This document shows, piece by piece, positions 16,072 through 25,525 of a DNA stretch of 64,000 bases. The notes under the pieces are model-generated. The model was given only the letters and a program-made list of their open reading frames with translations. It did no database searches and was not told the origin of the DNA. Position numbers and translations under genes: made by a program. Numbering within the stretch: position 1 is the stretch's first letter; each line of letters opens with the position of its first letter. Origin of the DNA: JBFMFR01 sp040752025 (GTDB taxonomy: Bacteria; Chloroflexota; Anaerolineae; Anaerolineales; UBA4823); contig JBFMFR010000026.1 of assembly GCA_040752025.1 (NCBI GenBank), positions 24,628 through 88,627 of the forward strand, written 5' to 3'.

Positions 16072-17583
16072 ATGCTCTCAACATTTCGGGAATTTATCTT
16101 GAAGGGCTTGCTGGTTATTTTCTTGATCGCCAGTTTGCTCAATGTGGCCATCGTGGTCAACGCTGCCGAAAGCACATCATCGTTGCCTGCAAACGATCCA
16201 TCTGCCAGCCAGGCGCCGGCTTTAGATTACTTTGCGCATCTCCCGCTGCTCTATCATCCAGGAAATCCACCTTTGGGAGGTGAAGCTCGCTGGCAAAGCG
16301 ACCTGATCTTCGAAAAAGCGCAATCCGCCAACATGCGTTGGCTGCGTCTGAGTGTATTCCAATGGGATGATATTCAACCTGTTGAGTCAGCTCCGGGAGA
16401 TCCGCCTGTCTATCATTGGGAATACGTTCAAAACGCGGCTTTGCAAGCCGCCGCGGCGCGTGGTTTCACCATCATTGCAACGATCCGTTTCGCGCCTGCC
16501 TGGGCGCGTAAAATCCCGGAATATTCTTGCGGCCCTGTAGCAGAAGCTCAACTGGATGCTTTCGCCGAGTTCGTGCAAACCGCGGTCAGCATTTATAGCG
16601 CCCCGCCTTACAATATCAAGTACTGGGAGATTGGCAACGAACCTGATGTAGATCCTTATGTAGCCAGTTTTGTTCCAAATACAGACTACGATTATGGCTG
16701 CTGGGGCGACAACTCAGACGATTATTATGGGGGTGAGTATTATGCTAAAATGCTCGAGCGCGTCTATCCGCTTGTCAAAGCCGCAGACCCTGCCTCTCAA
16801 GTGCTGGTGGGCGGGTTGTTGACCGATTGCGATCCAACTTACACTTATCCTCCTCCGGGGAGGGATTGTAAATCCTCAAAGTTTCTGGAAGGTATCCTGC
16901 GCTACAACAGCAATCAGGGATACCTGTACTTCGATATGCTCAGCTTTCATGGCTATGCTTCTTACTTCCGGGGAAAAATCTTTGATGAAAACCAGGTGAC
17001 TGCTAATCCCTGGGGGCATCGCGGCGGGCTTGTTTTAGGAAAAGCGGATTTTTTGCGCCAGGTGCTCTCCTCCTATAGCGCAGACAAGCCGCTGCTGCAC
17101 ACCGAGGGCGCCCTGAACTGCCCGGCTTATTGGACAAATAATTACAGTTGCAATCCCCAACCCGGAACCGATTACTACGAAGCTCAAGCGGACTACGTTG
17201 TCTGGTTATACGTTCGTGATTGGGCCATCGACATCCCAGGCGTCATCTGGTTCACAGTTGAGGAAAGTGGCTGGCACAATAGTGGACTTCTCAATCCAGA
17301 TACCACCACCCGTCCGGCTCATGCCGCTTATCGCTTCCTCAGCCAGGAATTGGCTGGCGCTCATTATGTTGGCACAATCGGCAATTACCCTGAACTCAGG
17401 ACATACGCTTTTGGAAAAACGAGGAAACGCATCTGGGTGATGTGGGCCCCGGATCAAATCGATCACACCATAACATTGCCGGCTAACGTGCTTGTGGTCT
17501 ACGACAAATATGGAAACCCGGTCATTCCCAGCGCAGGTCAAATCACAGTTAACAGCCCGGTTTACGTAGAGATGTGGCCTTAG
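16072..17583 (+). CDS. Secreted clan-A glycoside hydrolase-like protein
   Basis: The 503-residue protein has a signal peptide or membrane anchor (GLLVIFLIASLLNVAIVVNA), a short Ser/Pro-rich linker and a TIM-barrel-like domain. Clan A hydrolases (GH5/GH39 type) use two Glu. KYWEIGNEPDVDPY near residue 187 fits the acid/base Glu after Asn, and KPLLHTEGALNCPAYW near 343 fits the nucleophile. It lies between an exporter and sugar-nucleotide genes with its own promoter, so it may trim or release the exported polysaccharide. The substrate is unknown. Confidence 0.75.
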   Translation: MLSTFREFILKGLLVIFLIASLLNVAIVVNAAESTSSLPANDPSASQAPALDYFAHLPLLYHPGNPPLGGEARWQSDLIFEKAQSANMRWLRLSVFQWDDIQPVESAPGDPPVYHWEYVQNAALQAAAARGFTIIATIRFAPAWARKIPEYSCGPVAEAQLDAFAEFVQTAVSIYSAPPYNIKYWEIGNEPDVDPYVASFVPNTDYDYGCWGDNSDDYYGGEYYAKMLERVYPLVKAADPASQVLVGGLLTDCDPTYTYPPPGRDCKSSKFLEGILRYNSNQGYLYFDMLSFHGYASYFRGKIFDENQVTANPWGHRGGLVLGKADFLRQVLSSYSADKPLLHTEGALNCPAYWTNNYSCNPQPGTDYYEAQADYVVWLYVRDWAIDIPGVIWFTVEESGWHNSGLLNPDTTTRPAHAAYRFLSQELAGAHYVGTIGNYPELRTYAFGKTRKRIWVMWAPDQIDHTITLPANVLVVYDKYGNPVIPSAGQITVNSPVYVEMWP

Positions 17584-17763
17584 ATTTATTCACTTCTGAA
17601 TCGTCCAGCCTATCGATAGATCGAGTTTCGTGACAAATTGTTCAGGCCGGATTTTCTGGCTTACATCCCGCCCGGCAACCCGTTGGTTGTGGTTGGTCCG
17701 GGCATTTGTGGTTGTTCTTGCCAACTGCAAGATCTCTTGATCGTTCAACAAGTCAGGTGAAAC
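17584..17763. other. Gap with no gene recognised
   Basis: The 180 bases hold no open frame with a convincing start, and no clear terminator was seen. A short palindrome, CTATCGATAG, lies near 17611. Confidence 0.5.
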
Positions 17764-19254
17764 TTGGATATATCACCTACTCCACCTACGGGTTCTTCAC
17801 GAACCGCGCTGGCTTGTGCGATCCTGGTCAGCATTTTTATCGCTCTTTCGTTATGGGACAGAGCCTTTGATGATCCTTTTATTACCTATCGCTATGCGCG
17901 CAATTTAGCTCAGGGGGCAGGCTTCGTCTACAATCCAGGCGAACGCGTCCTGAGTACTTCTACGCCTCTGTTTACCCTGCTACTGGCAACCGTTTTCCCG
18001 CTCTGGCAAGATTTGCCTCATCTGGCCAACTTGATTGGAGCATTCAGCCTGGGGATAGGAGGATTTTTTCTGTGGAGGCTGGGAAACTCATGGGAAATGA
18101 ATTTGGAAAGTTGGGTACTCCTGCTACTCTATCCAACCTTCCCATTGATAACAGGCACACTTGGCTCTGAAACGCCGCTATACCTGGCTTTATGTTTGGG
18201 TGCCTTCGCCTCATATGCCAGGGAAAATCAGTTGCTCGCCGCCACCTTATCAGCTCTGGCTGTGCTCACCCGCCCTGATGGAGCGCTTATTCCAATTATA
18301 TTGAGTTTTTACTATGTTCTGAAAAAGCACCGTCTGCCATCCCGGAAAGCCATCGCCATTTTTGGATGCCTAACCCTGCCCTGGTTTGTGTTCGCATGGA
18401 TTTATTTCGGACACCCGTTGCCAGCCACTTTGTTTGCCAAACACCATCAAGGCGCCTTACCCGTTAGCCAGCATTTCTTACCAGGCCTGGCTACCATCGC
18501 AAGTTGGTACGCAAAAAACCTATATTTCCAGTTAGAAATTGCGCTATCAATCATCGGGCTGGCTTTCGTAATCTGGCGTAAGCGCCAGTGGGCGCCATTG
18601 CTTGCTTGGGTCACAGTTTACTCCCTGGCTTACCAAACCTTGGGAGTCAGCCGTTATTTTTGGTATTACGCTCCCCTGATACCCGTTTTCATCATTTTAG
18701 TCACCCTGGGCCTGGCTTTCCTGGCGCATATAAAAGATTCTCCAGTTCTCTCGGTCAAGTTGCCAGCCTTGAAAAATTTCTCCAGGTGGGGCCCCATAGC
18801 AATATCCGTGCTGCTAATTGGTTCTCAAGCGCAAGCTTTGAGGCTCGCCAGGGACCAAAATAGCCTGATCCTACCATTCTATCGTTCAATCGGTGAGTGG
18901 CTAAACGCGCATACCCCCCCAGATGCCCGCGTCGGTATGCTCGAAGTCGGTATCATCGGTTATTACGCCCAACGCCCGGTTATCGACTTCGCTGGCCTGA
19001 TCCAGCCCGATGTTGCTGCTCAAATGAACCCCTCAACCACCTACCAGGATGCTGCCCTTTGGGCTGTGCACCAATACCAGCCCGAATACGTTGTACTTCA
19101 CGCCAACGCCTTCCCCGATCTGGAGAAAGGTTATATCGCCCAAAATTGCCTGCTTGTCAAGATATTTCCAGGGCAGCCCTATGGTTACTCAACCGATATG
19201 CACATCTACGACTGCCAGGGTCACCCAACCACGAAACCATCCTCAGGTTTCTAG
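17764..19254 (+). CDS. GT-C type membrane glycosyltransferase (AftB-like)
   Basis: The 496-residue polytopic protein has its first helix at residues about 15-33. It is followed by the motif DDPFITYRYARNLAQGAGFVYNPGERV, split here as DDPFITYRYA and GFVYNPGERV, which is typical of GT-C enzymes related to actinobacterial arabinofuranosyltransferases. About ten more helices and a soluble tail with YAQRPVIDFAGL follow. It would transfer a lipid-linked sugar outside the membrane. The start is TTG at 17764, with AGGTGA at 17756-17761 as a weak ribosome site. Confidence 0.75.
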   Translation: MDISPTPPTGSSRTALACAILVSIFIALSLWDRAFDDPFITYRYARNLAQGAGFVYNPGERVLSTSTPLFTLLLATVFPLWQDLPHLANLIGAFSLGIGGFFLWRLGNSWEMNLESWVLLLLYPTFPLITGTLGSETPLYLALCLGAFASYARENQLLAATLSALAVLTRPDGALIPIILSFYYVLKKHRLPSRKAIAIFGCLTLPWFVFAWIYFGHPLPATLFAKHHQGALPVSQHFLPGLATIASWYAKNLYFQLEIALSIIGLAFVIWRKRQWAPLLAWVTVYSLAYQTLGVSRYFWYYAPLIPVFIILVTLGLAFLAHIKDSPVLSVKLPALKNFSRWGPIAISVLLIGSQAQALRLARDQNSLILPFYRSIGEWLNAHTPPDARVGMLEVGIIGYYAQRPVIDFAGLIQPDVAAQMNPSTTYQDAALWAVHQYQPEYVVLHANAFPDLEKGYIAQNCLLVKIFPGQPYGYSTDMHIYDCQGHPTTKPSSGF

Positions 19255-19350
19255 ATTCTCTGCTATTCAGCGAGAACAGGCCCAGGCCAAAAGATGTTCG
19301 TAGTAAAATTCTAACAACATTCGATCACTTTTCGAGAGAGGTAGGAATCC

Positions 19351-20250
19351 ATGAAAGGAATCATCCTTGCCGGCGGGCATGGTACCCGTCTATTTCCCCT
19401 GACACTGGGTGTCAGTAAACAATTACTTCCCGTATACGACAAACCCATGATCTACTACCCTCTATCCATGCTCATGCTGGCCGGGATTCGCGAAATGCTC
19501 ATCATCAGCACGCCTGCTGCATTGCCAAATTTCCGCCAGTTGCTCGGCGACGGCCAGCAGTGGGGACTGCAATTTTCGTACGTAGAGCAGGCCGAGCCAC
19601 GCGGACTGGCTGACGCTTTCTTGGTTCAACCTGAGTTCATTGGCAACGATTCGGTCTGTCTGATCCTGGGCGACAACATTTTCTTCGGACACGAGTTGCC
19701 TCTAAGACTGCGAGAAGCTGCCCAACTGGACCACGGCGCCCTGATCTTCGCTTACCCGGTGCGCGATCCTCGTAGCTACGGCGTTGTGGAGTTCGATGAC
19801 CAGGGTAAAGCGTTGAGCATTGAAGAGAAACCTGCCAAACCGCGCTCCAATTTTGCTGTTCCCGGGCTGTATTTCTATGATAACCAGGTTGTCAAGTTTG
19901 CCACCAGTCTCAAACCATCCCAGCGCGGTGAACTCGAAATCACCGATCTCAACCGCATCTACCTGGAGCGCGGCGAACTGCGTGTCAGTGTTTTCGGTCG
20001 TGGAGTCGCCTGGCTGGATGCCGGCACCCACGAATCGCTGTTGCAGGCAGCCAATTTCGTCCAGGCCGTCGAAGATCGCCAGGGGATGATGATCTCCTGT
20101 CCGGAGGAGATCGCCTACCGCATGGGCTATATTTCCAAACATGAACTGAGTCTGCTCGCCCAACGCTATAACGGCAATCAATATGGCGCCTACCTGACGA
20201 GCCTGGCTACCACGGATTTCCCCTTTCACTCATTAAAGGCAAGCGCATGA
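19351..20250 (+). CDS. rmlA: Glucose-1-phosphate thymidylyltransferase
   Basis: The 299-residue enzyme makes dTDP-glucose from glucose-1-phosphate and dTTP, the first step of dTDP-rhamnose synthesis. The signature is IILAGGHGTRLFPLT at the N terminus (usual form GGSGTRLYPxT), with QLLPVYDKPMIYYPLS, ILGDNIFFGH (metal-binding Asp) and IEEKPAKPRSN. The length is normal for the family. RmlD follows after one methyltransferase gene, while RmlB and RmlC are not in the window. The ATG is preceded by GAGAGAGGTAGG. Confidence 0.95.
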   Translation: MKGIILAGGHGTRLFPLTLGVSKQLLPVYDKPMIYYPLSMLMLAGIREMLIISTPAALPNFRQLLGDGQQWGLQFSYVEQAEPRGLADAFLVQPEFIGNDSVCLILGDNIFFGHELPLRLREAAQLDHGALIFAYPVRDPRSYGVVEFDDQGKALSIEEKPAKPRSNFAVPGLYFYDNQVVKFATSLKPSQRGELEITDLNRIYLERGELRVSVFGRGVAWLDAGTHESLLQAANFVQAVEDRQGMMISCPEEIAYRMGYISKHELSLLAQRYNGNQYGAYLTSLATTDFPFHSLKASA

Positions 20251-21161
20251 AACCAGAACAAACTGATAGCAGCCAGGGCCAGCCTTACGACGCTTTCTAT
20301 TTCTCGCATTGCTGCACGCCTGGCCTGCCATATGAGCGCTCCGAGCATTGGTTGCGATTCTTCGATGGCATTGCAGAACATATCGCCACGGAACTGCAAC
20401 CTGCCAGCGTGTTGGATGCTGGCTGCGCCCTGGGCTTTTTGGTTGAAAGCCTGCGCAAGCGCGACATCGCCGCTTTTGGGGTCGATATTTCCGAATATGC
20501 CATTCAAAATGTTCATGCGGATATCCGCCCTTATTGTTGGACAGGCTCAATTATCGAACCCTTGCCTCAAGAATATGACCTGATCGTTTCAATCGAAGTC
20601 TTAGAACACTTACCTGCGAGAGAAGCGGAACAGGTGGTCGCTAACCTCTGTAAGTATAGCCAGCGGGTTTTGTTTTCCTCAACCCCACGGGAGTTCAGAG
20701 AATCCACACACGTCAACGTCCAGCCTGTAGAGCATTGGGCCAAGCTGTTCGCCCGGCATGGCTTTATTCACGACCTGGATTACGATGCCTCGTTCATCAC
20801 ATCCTGGGCGATGCTTTTCCGGCGCCAGAAGTTGACCCCAGAGCAGATCGTACAACAATATGAACGCAAGTTGGCCCATCTCGCTTTGGAAAATTGGGAT
20901 TTGCGCGTAGGAGCACTGGAAATGCGCCGACAGTTAGCGGCTAACTACGAAACCTTCTCAAAGCTGCAAGCCCAGGCATCCGAATATTCGGACCTTCAAG
21001 CACAGCTCAACCAGTTGCAAACCTGTCAGGATGAGCTTGCCATGTTGAAGAACAGCCGGGGCTGGCGATTATTGGATGCCCTCCGGCGCTCAAAACCATA
21101 CAACAGCTTGTACGCCAGGATCTACCAGCGCTGGCTGAAGCCCAAACAGGAGAATCGATGA
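20247..21161 (+). CDS. SAM-dependent methyltransferase with C-terminal coiled coil
   Basis: In this 304-residue protein motif I of class I methyltransferases is SVLDAGCALGFLVESLR near residue 52, motif II is IAAFGVDISEYAI and LIVSIEVLEHLP is motif IV. After residue 205 the protein becomes a charged coiled coil ending in LKNSRGWRLLDALRRSKPYN. That SRGWRLL tail is common on glycan-modifying enzymes and may anchor them to a complex or membrane. It overlaps rmlA and rmlD by four bases on each side. The likely role is methylation of a sugar residue. Confidence 0.82.
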   Translation: MKPEQTDSSQGQPYDAFYFSHCCTPGLPYERSEHWLRFFDGIAEHIATELQPASVLDAGCALGFLVESLRKRDIAAFGVDISEYAIQNVHADIRPYCWTGSIIEPLPQEYDLIVSIEVLEHLPAREAEQVVANLCKYSQRVLFSSTPREFRESTHVNVQPVEHWAKLFARHGFIHDLDYDASFITSWAMLFRRQKLTPEQIVQQYERKLAHLALENWDLRVGALEMRRQLAANYETFSKLQAQASEYSDLQAQLNQLQTCQDELAMLKNSRGWRLLDALRRSKPYNSLYARIYQRWLKPKQENR

Positions 21162-22063
21162 TCCGTATCCTGCTGCTTGGGAAGAAGGGACAGTTGGGCT
21201 GGGAACTCCAACGCACTCTGGCCCCTCTGGGACGTGTGGTGGCGCTAGATTTTCCTGAAATCGATCTGCGTAAGCCTGACTCCTTGCGACAGGTTATTCA
21301 ACAGTACCACCCCGAATTGATCATCAACGCCACGGCCTATACAGATGTTGATCGAGCCGAAAGCGAACCCCAAACTGCCATAGCCATCAACGCCCAGGCC
21401 CCTGGCGTGTTAGCAGAAATGTCCAGGGCGCTTGGCGCTGCCCTCATCCACTATTCCACCGATTATGTTTTCAACGGCCGGAAGGGTAGCGCCTATCTTG
21501 AGACTGATACCCCTGATCCTCTCAACACTTACGGCCAAAGCAAACTGGCCGGCGAACAGGCCATCGCCAGTACCGGCTGCGCTTATCTGATCCTGCGTAC
21601 CAGTTGGGTCTACAGTTTCCGGCGCGATAATTTCGTTCTCAAAGTCCTAAATTGGTCGCGCACCCAGCAAACGCTACGAATTGTCGACGATCAGATCAGC
21701 AACCCCACCTGGGCGCGCATGCTGGCAGAGACTTCTGCCCAGTTACTGGCGACTCTCAAGGAGAATATGGCCGGGCGCGTCCGTGAGCGCACAGGCATCT
21801 ATCACGTGGCTGGCAATGGTTGGGCCAGCCGCCTGGAATGGGCTAAGGCTATCCTGCAATACGATCCGCGCCGCCACGAACAAATCGTTCGAGAGATCTT
21901 ACCCGCCCGCACGGCCGAATTCCCCACGCCTGCAAAACGCCCGCTCTTCTCGGCCCTGGACTGCAACCGCTTCTCAGAGACCTTCCAACTGGCTCTACCT
22001 GCCTGGCAGGAAAGCCTGCAGTTGGCCAGTGTTGAGCAAGGGAAGTCCCAGGAGCAGACTTAA
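21158..22063 (+). CDS. rmlD: dTDP-4-dehydrorhamnose reductase
   Basis: The 301-residue SDR-type enzyme would reduce dTDP-4-dehydrorhamnose to dTDP-rhamnose. The cofactor loop is ILLLGKKGQLGWELQ. Further motifs are INATAYTDVDRAESEP, STDYVFNGRKGSAY and the catalytic TYGQSKLAGE (YxxxK). ILRTSWVYS and VDDQISNPTWARMLAE are also standard. Residues about 203-212 (AGRVRERT) are encoded by a sequence matching the palindromic element at 13550 and look like an insertion before GIYHVAG. Confidence 0.94.
   Translation: MIRILLLGKKGQLGWELQRTLAPLGRVVALDFPEIDLRKPDSLRQVIQQYHPELIINATAYTDVDRAESEPQTAIAINAQAPGVLAEMSRALGAALIHYSTDYVFNGRKGSAYLETDTPDPLNTYGQSKLAGEQAIASTGCAYLILRTSWVYSFRRDNFVLKVLNWSRTQQTLRIVDDQISNPTWARMLAETSAQLLATLKENMAGRVRERTGIYHVAGNGWASRLEWAKAILQYDPRRHEQIVREILPARTAEFPTPAKRPLFSALDCNRFSETFQLALPAWQESLQLASVEQGKSQEQT
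21773..21790. repeat. Second-type repeat inside rmlD
   Basis: The 18 bases match 13550-13567 at 16 positions and encode residues not expected in the RmlD family at this place. Confidence 0.4.
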
Positions 22064-25000
22064 TGAAATTGGCTGTTTTTTCAGCAGATCGCTGGGAACA
22101 TGTCTGCCCTACGTTACGCATCCTCTCGCCAGCCGAACAGGCTGGTTTTACCGTCATTCGCGGCAACGACTGGGAAAACGACCAATTGAAAACCTTCCCG
22201 GCACAAATCGCTGAAGCAGATCTGGTCGTGATTCAGCGCGATTTTCCGAGCCACATCGAGGCCTATGAACAAATCATCGCCCAGGCACACACTCTGCGGA
22301 AGCCAGTCATTTACGAATTGGACGACCTGCTCACCGAACTGCCTGACGAACACCCTGATTTTGCTCGCTATTTAGCCGCCCGTCCAGCCATCCTGCGCGC
22401 CGTTGTCGAGGCGGACAGTGCGACCGGCAGCACACCTTTCATCTGCGATTACCTGCGCGCCTTCAACCCAAATACTCGTCTATGGCCTAACTACCTCGAT
22501 GACCGCCTGTGGGCGCTCTCTCCGATCAATAAGCCCGAAAAACAGTCACTGACGATCGGTTACATGGGAGGGCACAGCCATATCCACGATCTCGAATTGG
22601 TTACTCCTATTTTGCTCAAACTCCTGCAAGATTACGCCGGGCAGATTCAACTTCAATTCTGGGGGGTAGCGCCGCCTGTCGAGCTTCAACACTTGCCCAA
22701 TGTTCGCTGGGATTTCGTTGGCCTGCTCGACTATCGCCAATTTGCTGGCTATTTCTCCCGCCAGGTTTGCGACATTTTCATTGCTCCTTTGCAAGATAAC
22801 TTGTTCAACCGCTGTAAGAGCCATCTCAAGTTCTTGGAGTACAGTTCCCTGGGTGTGCCTGGGGTATACAGCCAGCCCTCACCCTATGAACATGTAGTTA
22901 TACCGGGCATCAACGGTTTTTTGGCTTCCACGCCCGATGAATGGGAAAGCCATCTGTCCGCGCTCATCGAAAACCTTGATCTGCGCCAACGCATGGGCCT
23001 GGCAGCCCTGGAAACTGTGCGCAAGGATTGGCTGCTTTCCAGCCACGTTACCAGTTGGGCAGCGCTTTATCAGGGATTCTTGCAAATCGATCCGGTCAGC
23101 AACCAGCCCTCCCAGGCGCATTCGGTCCCAATCGTAGCAGTTGCGCAAAAAGCGCTGGATTTTCACAAAGATTTGGAAAGAAGGCTCACGCAGGCGCGCC
23201 TTCAACTGGACGAACTCGATTTGCATAACAGAGCGTTAGCAGAGCAAATCAGTAACCTGGACAACCAGTTGCATGCCCGTGATCAACAAATCGGCAATCT
23301 CATGCAGGAACGCGACGGTATTGACCAACAGCGCCTGGCGCTGCAAAGCGAGCAGACAGCGTTACAAGAGCGGATTCAAACCCTGGTAAGCGAAGCTGAC
23401 GAGAAAGAACGGGTTATTCACCAGAAAGATGAGCGCATCCAGCACCTGGACTGGCTGTACCAGGATATCATGCAAAGCCGGAGTTGGAAACTTGCCAGGG
23501 CAATCGTCAGCACCCGTACCTGGTTCATCCCCGTGGGAAGCCAGCGTGAACAGGCCGTGAAAACTTTGTATTACGCCCTCAAATCTCTGAGGAACAACGG
23601 ACCCTCGGGCACACTGCGTTACATCCGCCAAAACTGGAGAGCGGCCCCCATCCCCCGCAGCGCCCCCCAGTACCAACCCCAAACTGTTCCCATTGATATC
23701 CAAATCGACACCAATTGCCAGGGCAAATGTTCGCTGCCGGCCATCAGCATTTTACACCTCCTCCAGGCAGATCAAGCGGCTGAACCACCCCTGCAAGCCA
23801 TCATGGACTGGCTAAACCGCCAGACCCTTGCCCCGGCAGCCGAGATCATCGTTTGGGACAAATCCGCCGGGCAGGCTTGGCCAGCAGCCGGAGCAAAAGA
23901 CCAAACCTGGCCGGCGCCTGACCTGCGATCTTTGCTGGATAAATTGGCCACGCGCTACATCTGTATTGCATCTAGCGATCTACTCCAGCAGCATGCAACC
24001 TTTTTAGAACAAAACCTGGTCGTGCTCGAATCCGAGTCGCTGGCCTTCACGGTCAACTTGAACGGCCGTGCCGAGTGGGCTGTCGAACAGATCGAACAAG
24101 GGTTTCTGCCAGGCGATAGTCAATCCCCGCTGCTGCGCCAGGTGATCGCCAGAGACTGCCTGCAAGATGGCTTCACCCTGGACCTGAGCGCCTGGCTGGA
24201 CCGCCAACCTGCTGCGGCAGGCGTAGCGGGCAAAATCATCCATCACACCACGGCCAATCCAGATCAGGAGCATGCGTTCCCCTGCAAAGCTCGCCTGGCC
24301 AATGTTGAAAGCCTGGTGCAAGAGCATTCGATCCTGGCGCGTATGGGCACCGGTGCAGATTGGGGATCAATCACGCATACCCTGCGACCGGTGGACGACA
24401 TCGTCCCCATCGTGCCGCGCCCCAGTGATATCCCCACTTCGATTATGGTGCACCCCTTCCTGGCAGTAGGCGGCGCGGAACAGATCTCCCTACAAAATAT
24501 GCGCCACTTACAGGATCAAATCCGCTTCGCCCTTCTGACATTCGAAGACCTGGATCCGGCCCTCGGTACGACTGCCGACGCCTACCGGCAGGTGACCCCC
24601 TGGGTATACATGCTGCCAAACTTTTTGCATCCGGCTCTGTATTGGTCTTTCCAGGCTTACCTGATCAAACGCTTGCAGGTCAGATCTATGTACATCGCCA
24701 ATGGAACCACCTGGATCTATCACGCCCTGCCTGAAATAAAACGCCAGTTCCCCAATATCCGCATTGCCAACCAGGTGTACGACTCTGTAGTTGGTTGGAT
24801 CAACCGCTACGATTTATCCCTGGTGACCTATATCGATGCCCATCTGGCGCCCAATCCCAAAATCCGTGAGGCCTACATTCAAAAGGGCGTCAAGCCCGAA
24901 AACACTTACGTGATCGAAAACGGCGTCGATCCAGAAGAAATCAACCCCGCTTCTTATACCGATGAAGCTATCGATGAAATCAAATCCAGGCTTGGCCTGA

Positions 25001-25521
25001 AACCGGGTAAGAAAATCGTCACTTTTGCTTCCCGGCTACACTTCCAAAAGCGCCCGATGGATTTTGTCGAACTGGCCCGGCGTTTTTCAAGCGACGAAAC
25101 CATCGAATTCCTGATGGTCGGCGATGGCCCGTTGGCTGACACTGTTGAAGAACAGGTCGCGAAAATCAAGCTGGGCAATTTCCGCCGGCGCAAGTTCTAC
25201 CGCCCAATCAGTGACATACTGGCAGTTACAGATGCACTCGTGCTTCCTTCTGAGTTCGAGGGCATGCCCATGATCATCACCGAGGCATTGGCGATGGGCA
25301 AACCGGTGGTCGCCACCGACGTCGGCAACAACCGGGAAGTCCTGGAAAGGACGCACGGTGGCATCGTAATTTCCAAAATCGGCGATATCGGCATGCTCAA
25401 GGACGCCTTACGCCAACTGCTCGATGCACCTCCCGAGCCCGAGGCATTGAGGCAAAAAGCGCTGGCTTATTGGGATGTTGCCTTGATCGCGCAGCAACTG
25501 CGTGATGCGCTCATCGGATGA
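22063..25521 (+). CDS. Large two-domain glycosyltransferase with central coiled coil
   Basis: In this 1152-residue protein residues 1-345 form a GT-B-like domain with IGYMGGHSHIHDLELV and LKFLEYSSLGVPGVYS, typical of GT4-type donor binding. Residues about 355-465 are a coiled coil ending in the QSRSWKLARAI motif seen on other surface-glycan enzymes. The middle (470-800) is less clear. Residues 800-1152 form a second GT4 domain with YVIENGVDPEEINP, FASRLHFQKRPMDFVELA and PSEFEGMPMIITEALAMGKPVVATDVG. Two transferase domains could add two sugars in turn. The start overlaps the rmlD stop (TAATG). Confidence 0.85.
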   Translation: MKLAVFSADRWEHVCPTLRILSPAEQAGFTVIRGNDWENDQLKTFPAQIAEADLVVIQRDFPSHIEAYEQIIAQAHTLRKPVIYELDDLLTELPDEHPDFARYLAARPAILRAVVEADSATGSTPFICDYLRAFNPNTRLWPNYLDDRLWALSPINKPEKQSLTIGYMGGHSHIHDLELVTPILLKLLQDYAGQIQLQFWGVAPPVELQHLPNVRWDFVGLLDYRQFAGYFSRQVCDIFIAPLQDNLFNRCKSHLKFLEYSSLGVPGVYSQPSPYEHVVIPGINGFLASTPDEWESHLSALIENLDLRQRMGLAALETVRKDWLLSSHVTSWAALYQGFLQIDPVSNQPSQAHSVPIVAVAQKALDFHKDLERRLTQARLQLDELDLHNRALAEQISNLDNQLHARDQQIGNLMQERDGIDQQRLALQSEQTALQERIQTLVSEADEKERVIHQKDERIQHLDWLYQDIMQSRSWKLARAIVSTRTWFIPVGSQREQAVKTLYYALKSLRNNGPSGTLRYIRQNWRAAPIPRSAPQYQPQTVPIDIQIDTNCQGKCSLPAISILHLLQADQAAEPPLQAIMDWLNRQTLAPAAEIIVWDKSAGQAWPAAGAKDQTWPAPDLRSLLDKLATRYICIASSDLLQQHATFLEQNLVVLESESLAFTVNLNGRAEWAVEQIEQGFLPGDSQSPLLRQVIARDCLQDGFTLDLSAWLDRQPAAAGVAGKIIHHTTANPDQEHAFPCKARLANVESLVQEHSILARMGTGADWGSITHTLRPVDDIVPIVPRPSDIPTSIMVHPFLAVGGAEQISLQNMRHLQDQIRFALLTFEDLDPALGTTADAYRQVTPWVYMLPNFLHPALYWSFQAYLIKRLQVRSMYIANGTTWIYHALPEIKRQFPNIRIANQVYDSVVGWINRYDLSLVTYIDAHLAPNPKIREAYIQKGVKPENTYVIENGVDPEEINPASYTDEAIDEIKSRLGLKPGKKIVTFASRLHFQKRPMDFVELARRFSSDETIEFLMVGDGPLADTVEEQVAKIKLGNFRRRKFYRPISDILAVTDALVLPSEFEGMPMIITEALAMGKPVVATDVGNNREVLERTHGGIVISKIGDIGMLKDALRQLLDAPPEPEALRQKALAYWDVALIAQQLRDALIG

Positions 25522-25525
25522 AATC

